Origin: Hyphomicrobiales bacterium
Lineage (GTDB): Bacteria > Pseudomonadota > Alphaproteobacteria > Rhizobiales > JALURZ01
Direction: 5' to 3'
DNA: 7,431 bases
NCBI GenBank assembly: GCA_027058735.1
Contig: JALURZ010000270.1
Location: 1-7,431 of the forward strand
Under the pieces are notes generated by a model, which was given only the letters and a program-made list of their open reading frames with translations, did no database searches and was not told the DNA's origin. Position 1 is the stretch's first letter. Each line of letters starts with the position of its first letter. Positions 5,475 to 7,431 of the stretch are shown in pieces. The position numbers and the translations under genes are program-made.

Positions 5475-6602
5475 TTATTTGTAGGCCCGGAAGTGCTTGG
5501 ACAGTTTCAGCCCCTGGGCCTGATAGCTGGAGCCGATGCCCTCGCCATAGACGGTTTCGGGCGCTTCGCTCATGCGCTCATAGATCAGCCGGGCGATGAT
5601 CTGGCCATCTTCCAGTATGAACGGTACCTCGTGGCTGCGCACCTCAAGCACTGCGCGGCTGTCCGCTCCGCCCGACGAGGCGTGGCCGAAGCCGGGATCG
5701 AAAAAGCCCGCGTAATGGACCCGGAATTCGCCCACCAGAGGATTGTAGGGGATCATCTCCGCGGCATGGGACGGCGGCACATTGACCGCCTCCTTGGAGG
5801 CCAGAATATAGAACTGGTCGGGGTCGAGCACCAGCGAGCCGCGGGCATGGATGGGCTCCCAGAAATCGGCCGGATCATAGGCCCCCTTGCGGTCCACGTC
5901 GATCAGTCCGGAATGGCGCTTGGCGCGAAAGCCCACCGGCGCGCTCTGCCCGATCCCGGCGAGATCGACGCACACCGCGATGCCGTTGTCGATATTGGGC
6001 TCGCCCGGGCTTATGAGCCTCTGCTCGCCATGCAGGGCGCGCAATTCGCTGTCATTGTGGGCCGGCTCGCCACGCCGGAAGCGGATCTGCGAGAGCCGCG
6101 AGCCGGTTCTGACCAGAACGGAAAACGTGCGCGGTGAAATCTCCGCATAAAGCGGGCCCGCATAGCCGGCGGCCACCTGATCGAATTCGCGCGCATGGTC
6201 GCAGATGACGCGGGTGAATATGTCGAGCCGGCCGGTCGAACTTTTCGGGTTCGCCGCCGCGCTCAGCGATGCATCGAGCGCCAGGCTTTCAAGCAGCGGC
6301 ACGATATAGACGCATCCGGTTTCCAGCACCGCGCCGTCCTCGATGTTGATTTCATGAAGCGCGAGATCGCCGAGCCGGTCGCGAACGCTCGCCCTGCCGC
6401 CGGGCAGAAAACTCGCCCGCACCCGGTAGGCCACGCGGCCCAGCCGCAGATCAAGACTGGCGGGCTGTATCTGGTCCGGTTCCACAGCCCGATCGGCGAT
6501 GATCGCGCCGTTCGCGCACATCTCGCGGATCAGCCGGGCGGCCAGAATGCCGGCGCCCGCATCGCGGCTGTCATAGGTTTGCGGCGCATTCGGCAATGTC
6601 AT
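5475..6602 (-). CDS. dcd: 2'-deoxycytidine 5'-triphosphate deaminase, long two-domain form
   Basis: A 375-residue protein of the long dCTP deaminase family seen in alphaproteobacteria, about twice the length of E. coli Dcd (193). It deaminates dCTP to dUTP, feeding dTMP synthesis. The N-terminal half has QPASLDLRLG (46-55), PKSSTGRLDIF (119-129), resembling the Ser-Ser-x-x-Arg active-site loop of Dcd, and YAEISPRTF (152-160) with Glu154 as the likely catalytic acid. The C-terminal half repeats the fold: VPPSHAAEMIPYNPLVGEF (275-293), HYAGFFDPGFG (296-306) and SRAVLEVRSHEVPF (315-328). Its Ser-Ser loop is replaced by Pro-Tyr-Asn, so the halves are not equivalent. ATG 6602 is well supported by GGAGG eight bases upstream; the frame is open further upstream but without homology. 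The gene converges on the SRPBCC gene and is divergent from apaG. Whether it is mono- or bifunctional (also dUTPase) is not readable from sequence. Confidence 0.9.
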   Translation of the reverse strand: MTLPNAPQTYDSRDAGAGILAARLIREMCANGAIIADRAVEPDQIQPASLDLRLGRVAYRVRASFLPGGRASVRDRLGDLALHEINIEDGAVLETGCVYIVPLLESLALDASLSAAANPKSSTGRLDIFTRVICDHAREFDQVAAGYAGPLYAEISPRTFSVLVRTGSRLSQIRFRRGEPAHNDSELRALHGEQRLISPGEPNIDNGIAVCVDLAGIGQSAPVGFRAKRHSGLIDVDRKGAYDPADFWEPIHARGSLVLDPDQFYILASKEAVNVPPSHAAEMIPYNPLVGEFRVHYAGFFDPGFGHASSGGADSRAVLEVRSHEVPFILEDGQIIARLIYERMSEAPETVYGEGIGSSYQAQGLKLSKHFRAYK

Positions 6603-6610
6603 TGGAAAGC

Positions 6611-6615
6611 CCTCC
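6611..6615 (-). promoter_or_regulatory. Ribosome binding site of the dCTP deaminase gene
   Basis: GGAGG within a GGGGGAGGG run on the minus strand lies eight bases before ATG 6602. It is the strongest Shine-Dalgarno in the window and fixes the start against the long open frame upstream. Confidence 0.8.
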
Positions 6616-6641
6616 CCCGCGGGCCGCAGCACGACACCGGC

Positions 6642-6659
6642 CGCGCGCGCGCCCCCCCC
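6642..6659. repeat. CG-alternating tract joined to a C8 homopolymer
   Basis: Ten alternating bases (CGCGCGCGCG, 6642-6651) run directly into eight consecutive C (6652-6659) in the dcd/apaG intergenic region. It lies 40-57 bp upstream of the dcd start. Such tracts are prone to slippage and to errors in sequencing, so the exact C count should be treated with care. Confidence 0.9.
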
Positions 6660-6672
6660 GTGTCTTAGCGAA

Positions 6673-6690
6673 TTGGCGCCCACGCGCCAA
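6673..6690. promoter_or_regulatory. Perfect 7-4-7 inverted repeat, possible operator
   Basis: TTGGCGC (6673-6679) and GCGCCAA (6684-6690) flank the spacer CCAC. The palindrome lies between divergent dcd and apaG, 71 bp from the dcd start and 120 bp from the apaG start. On the plus strand its TTGGCG could act as a poor -35 for TATGCG 16 bp downstream (6695-6700), so a bound protein could affect transcription. No regulator family is recognised. A GC-rich palindrome can also be chance or an RNA hairpin. Confidence 0.35.
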
Positions 6691-6809
6691 GCCATATGCG
6701 CGGCGCGGCAAAACTCGGGCTGGCGCCGCGGCCGCCAAGGCGCTAAATTCGGCCGGGAACAGGGTGGATGTTGGCCGACCATCACGTCGCCATGAAACGG
6801 GACCGAACG

Positions 6810-7202
6810 ATGTATGACAGCCTGACGCGCGAAATCCGGATCACCGTGACGCCCGCCTATCTGGAAGAGGAATCGGCGCCGGAGGACGACTACTTCGTGT
6901 GGTCCTACACCATCCAGATCGAGAATTGCGGCGCCGAAGTCGTCCAGCTCAAATCCAGGCACTGGAAGATTACCGACGCCACCGGCCAGATTCACGAAGT
7001 GCGCGGCGCCGGCGTTGTCGGCGAGCAGCCGGTCCTCGCCCCCGGCGACATATATGAATATACCAGCGGCACGCCACTTTCCACGCCATCGGGCTTTATG
7101 GTCGGGGCCTATCAGATGGAAACCACGGATGGCGAGATGTTCAATGTCAACATTCCGGCCTTCTCGCTGGATTGCCCGTTCGCGCACCGACGGGTTCACT
7201 AG
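6810..7202 (+). CDS. apaG: ApaG domain protein (Co2+/Mg2+ efflux-associated)
   Basis: A 130-residue ApaG protein, a single fibronectin-III-like beta-sandwich domain. Typical features are LTREIRITVTPAYLEEES (5-22), the WSYTIQIEN strand (31-39), HWKITDATG (51-59) and the Gly-rich GAGVVGEQPVL (66-76) that fits the family GxGxxG motif. YTSGTPLSTPSGFMVGAYQM (84-103) and a NIPAFSLD end (114-121) follow. ApaG is linked genetically to cobalt resistance and magnesium efflux in enterobacteria; its molecular activity is unsettled. ATG 6810 gives the N-terminus usual for homologues (Met-Tyr-Asp/Glu); ATG 6792 would add six residues. Neither has a strong ribosome binding site. It is followed after 50 bp by the start of a TrkH-type potassium transporter gene on the same strand, and is divergent from dcd, its frequent neighbour in this class as I recall. 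Confidence 0.95.
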   Translation: MYDSLTREIRITVTPAYLEEESAPEDDYFVWSYTIQIENCGAEVVQLKSRHWKITDATGQIHEVRGAGVVGEQPVLAPGDIYEYTSGTPLSTPSGFMVGAYQMETTDGEMFNVNIPAFSLDCPFAHRRVH

Positions 7203-7252
7203 CCGGTCCGACCGCCGCCAGCCCCGGCCGTTCTCACCCAAAGGGCTCAATC

Positions 7253-7431
7253 GTGTTCGACTTCAGGCCCATTTTGCTCGTCATCGGCATCTTGTTGTCG
7301 ACCCTTGGCTGCGCCATGATGCTGCCGGCCATTCTCGATCTGATCCTGAACAATCCCGACTGGCTGACCTTTACCCTTTCGGCCGTATTCACGCTGTTCG
7401 TCGGCGTTTCGATGTCCATCGTCTCGTGGGG
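7253..7431 (+). CDS. TrkH-type potassium uptake protein, N-terminal part
   Basis: An open frame runs from GTG 7253 to the window edge (59 full codons). An AAAGGG (7240-7245) lies seven bases before the GTG, a good ribosome binding site. The peptide begins with FDFRPILLVIGILLSTLG and continues with MMLPAILDL, then NPDW, then a second hydrophobic stretch (TLSAVFTLFVGVSMSIVSW). From memory this matches the start of alphaproteobacterial TrkH proteins: a D-F-R-P start, first transmembrane helix (about residues 6-28), a short loop with NPDW and a second helix from about residue 39. TrkH is the K+-conducting membrane subunit of Trk systems and needs a cytosolic TrkA. The selectivity-filter loops lie beyond the window. 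Spacing to apaG (50 bp, no terminator) allows co-transcription. Confidence 0.72.
   Translation, partial: MFDFRPILLVIGILLSTLGCAMMLPAILDLILNNPDWLTFTLSAVFTLFVGVSMSIVSW

Noticed and set aside
1161..6602. A joint DNA-base-integrity system made of nth, the Ada-like gene and dcd.
   Set aside because: The genes are in different transcription units separated by metabolic genes and are all common core genes; proximity alone does not support a shared system.
6603..7250. Minus-strand extension of the dCTP deaminase frame to 591 residues.
   Set aside because: It covers apaG in antisense and has no recognisable domain; a strong GGAGG sits just before ATG 6602, the start expected for the family.
7234..7419. 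Minus-strand 61-residue frame at the right edge.
   Set aside because: It is antisense to a plus-strand frame with a good ribosome binding site and a recognisable TrkH-like N-terminus.

Overview
The window looks like a stretch of conserved core chromosome from a GC-rich alphaproteobacterium. The evidence is the gene content and protein style: a short (206-residue) phosphoglycerate mutase, a long two-domain dCTP deaminase, a DUF2244 membrane protein, a PfkB-type adenosine kinase, an Ada-like protein without its zinc domain, and ApaG next to the deaminase. The order within the Alphaproteobacteria cannot be fixed from this window. I see no phage, transposon, CRISPR, toxin-antitoxin or RNA gene.

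Layout. Bases 2-73 (+) are the last codons of a gene that matches the C-terminus of type I pantothenate kinase (coaA). It meets the end of an adenosine kinase gene (77-1069, -) tail to tail. Upstream of the kinase on the same strand is nth, endonuclease III (1161-1793, -). Divergent from nth is a DUF2244 membrane protein (1844-2335, +), followed by an AraC-HTH/O6-alkylguanine methyltransferase fusion (2432-3352, +). This converges on gpmA (3371-3991, -), which lies behind dapB (4044-4850, -) in a likely operon. Divergent from dapB is a small SRPBCC (START-like) protein (4980-5456, +) whose 5' end is an exact 18-bp tandem repeat. It converges on the dCTP deaminase gene (5475-6602, -). Divergent from that is apaG (6810-7202, +), followed by the start of a trkH-type potassium transporter gene (7253-end, +).

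Roles. The genes serve CoA synthesis, purine salvage, base-excision repair, alkylation repair, glycolysis, lysine/diaminopimelate synthesis, pyrimidine dNTP supply and ion homeostasis. Nth, the Ada-like protein and the dCTP deaminase all bear on DNA base integrity, but they sit in separate transcription units and I do not claim a joint system.

I do not see a new multi-gene system. The most unusual structure is the tandem repeat at 4980-5051. It multiplies the presumed first six codons of the SRPBCC gene, giving several in-frame GTG start codons, each copy also carrying an AAAGG that resembles a ribosome binding site. Other points worth a look are the divergent dcd/apaG intergenic region (a 7-4-7 perfect palindrome plus a CG-alternating/C8 tract), a possible leaderless start for the DUF2244 gene, and three convergent gene pairs separated by only 3-18 bp. 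No stretch over 300 bp lacks a gene; the longest gap is 207 bp (6603-6809).
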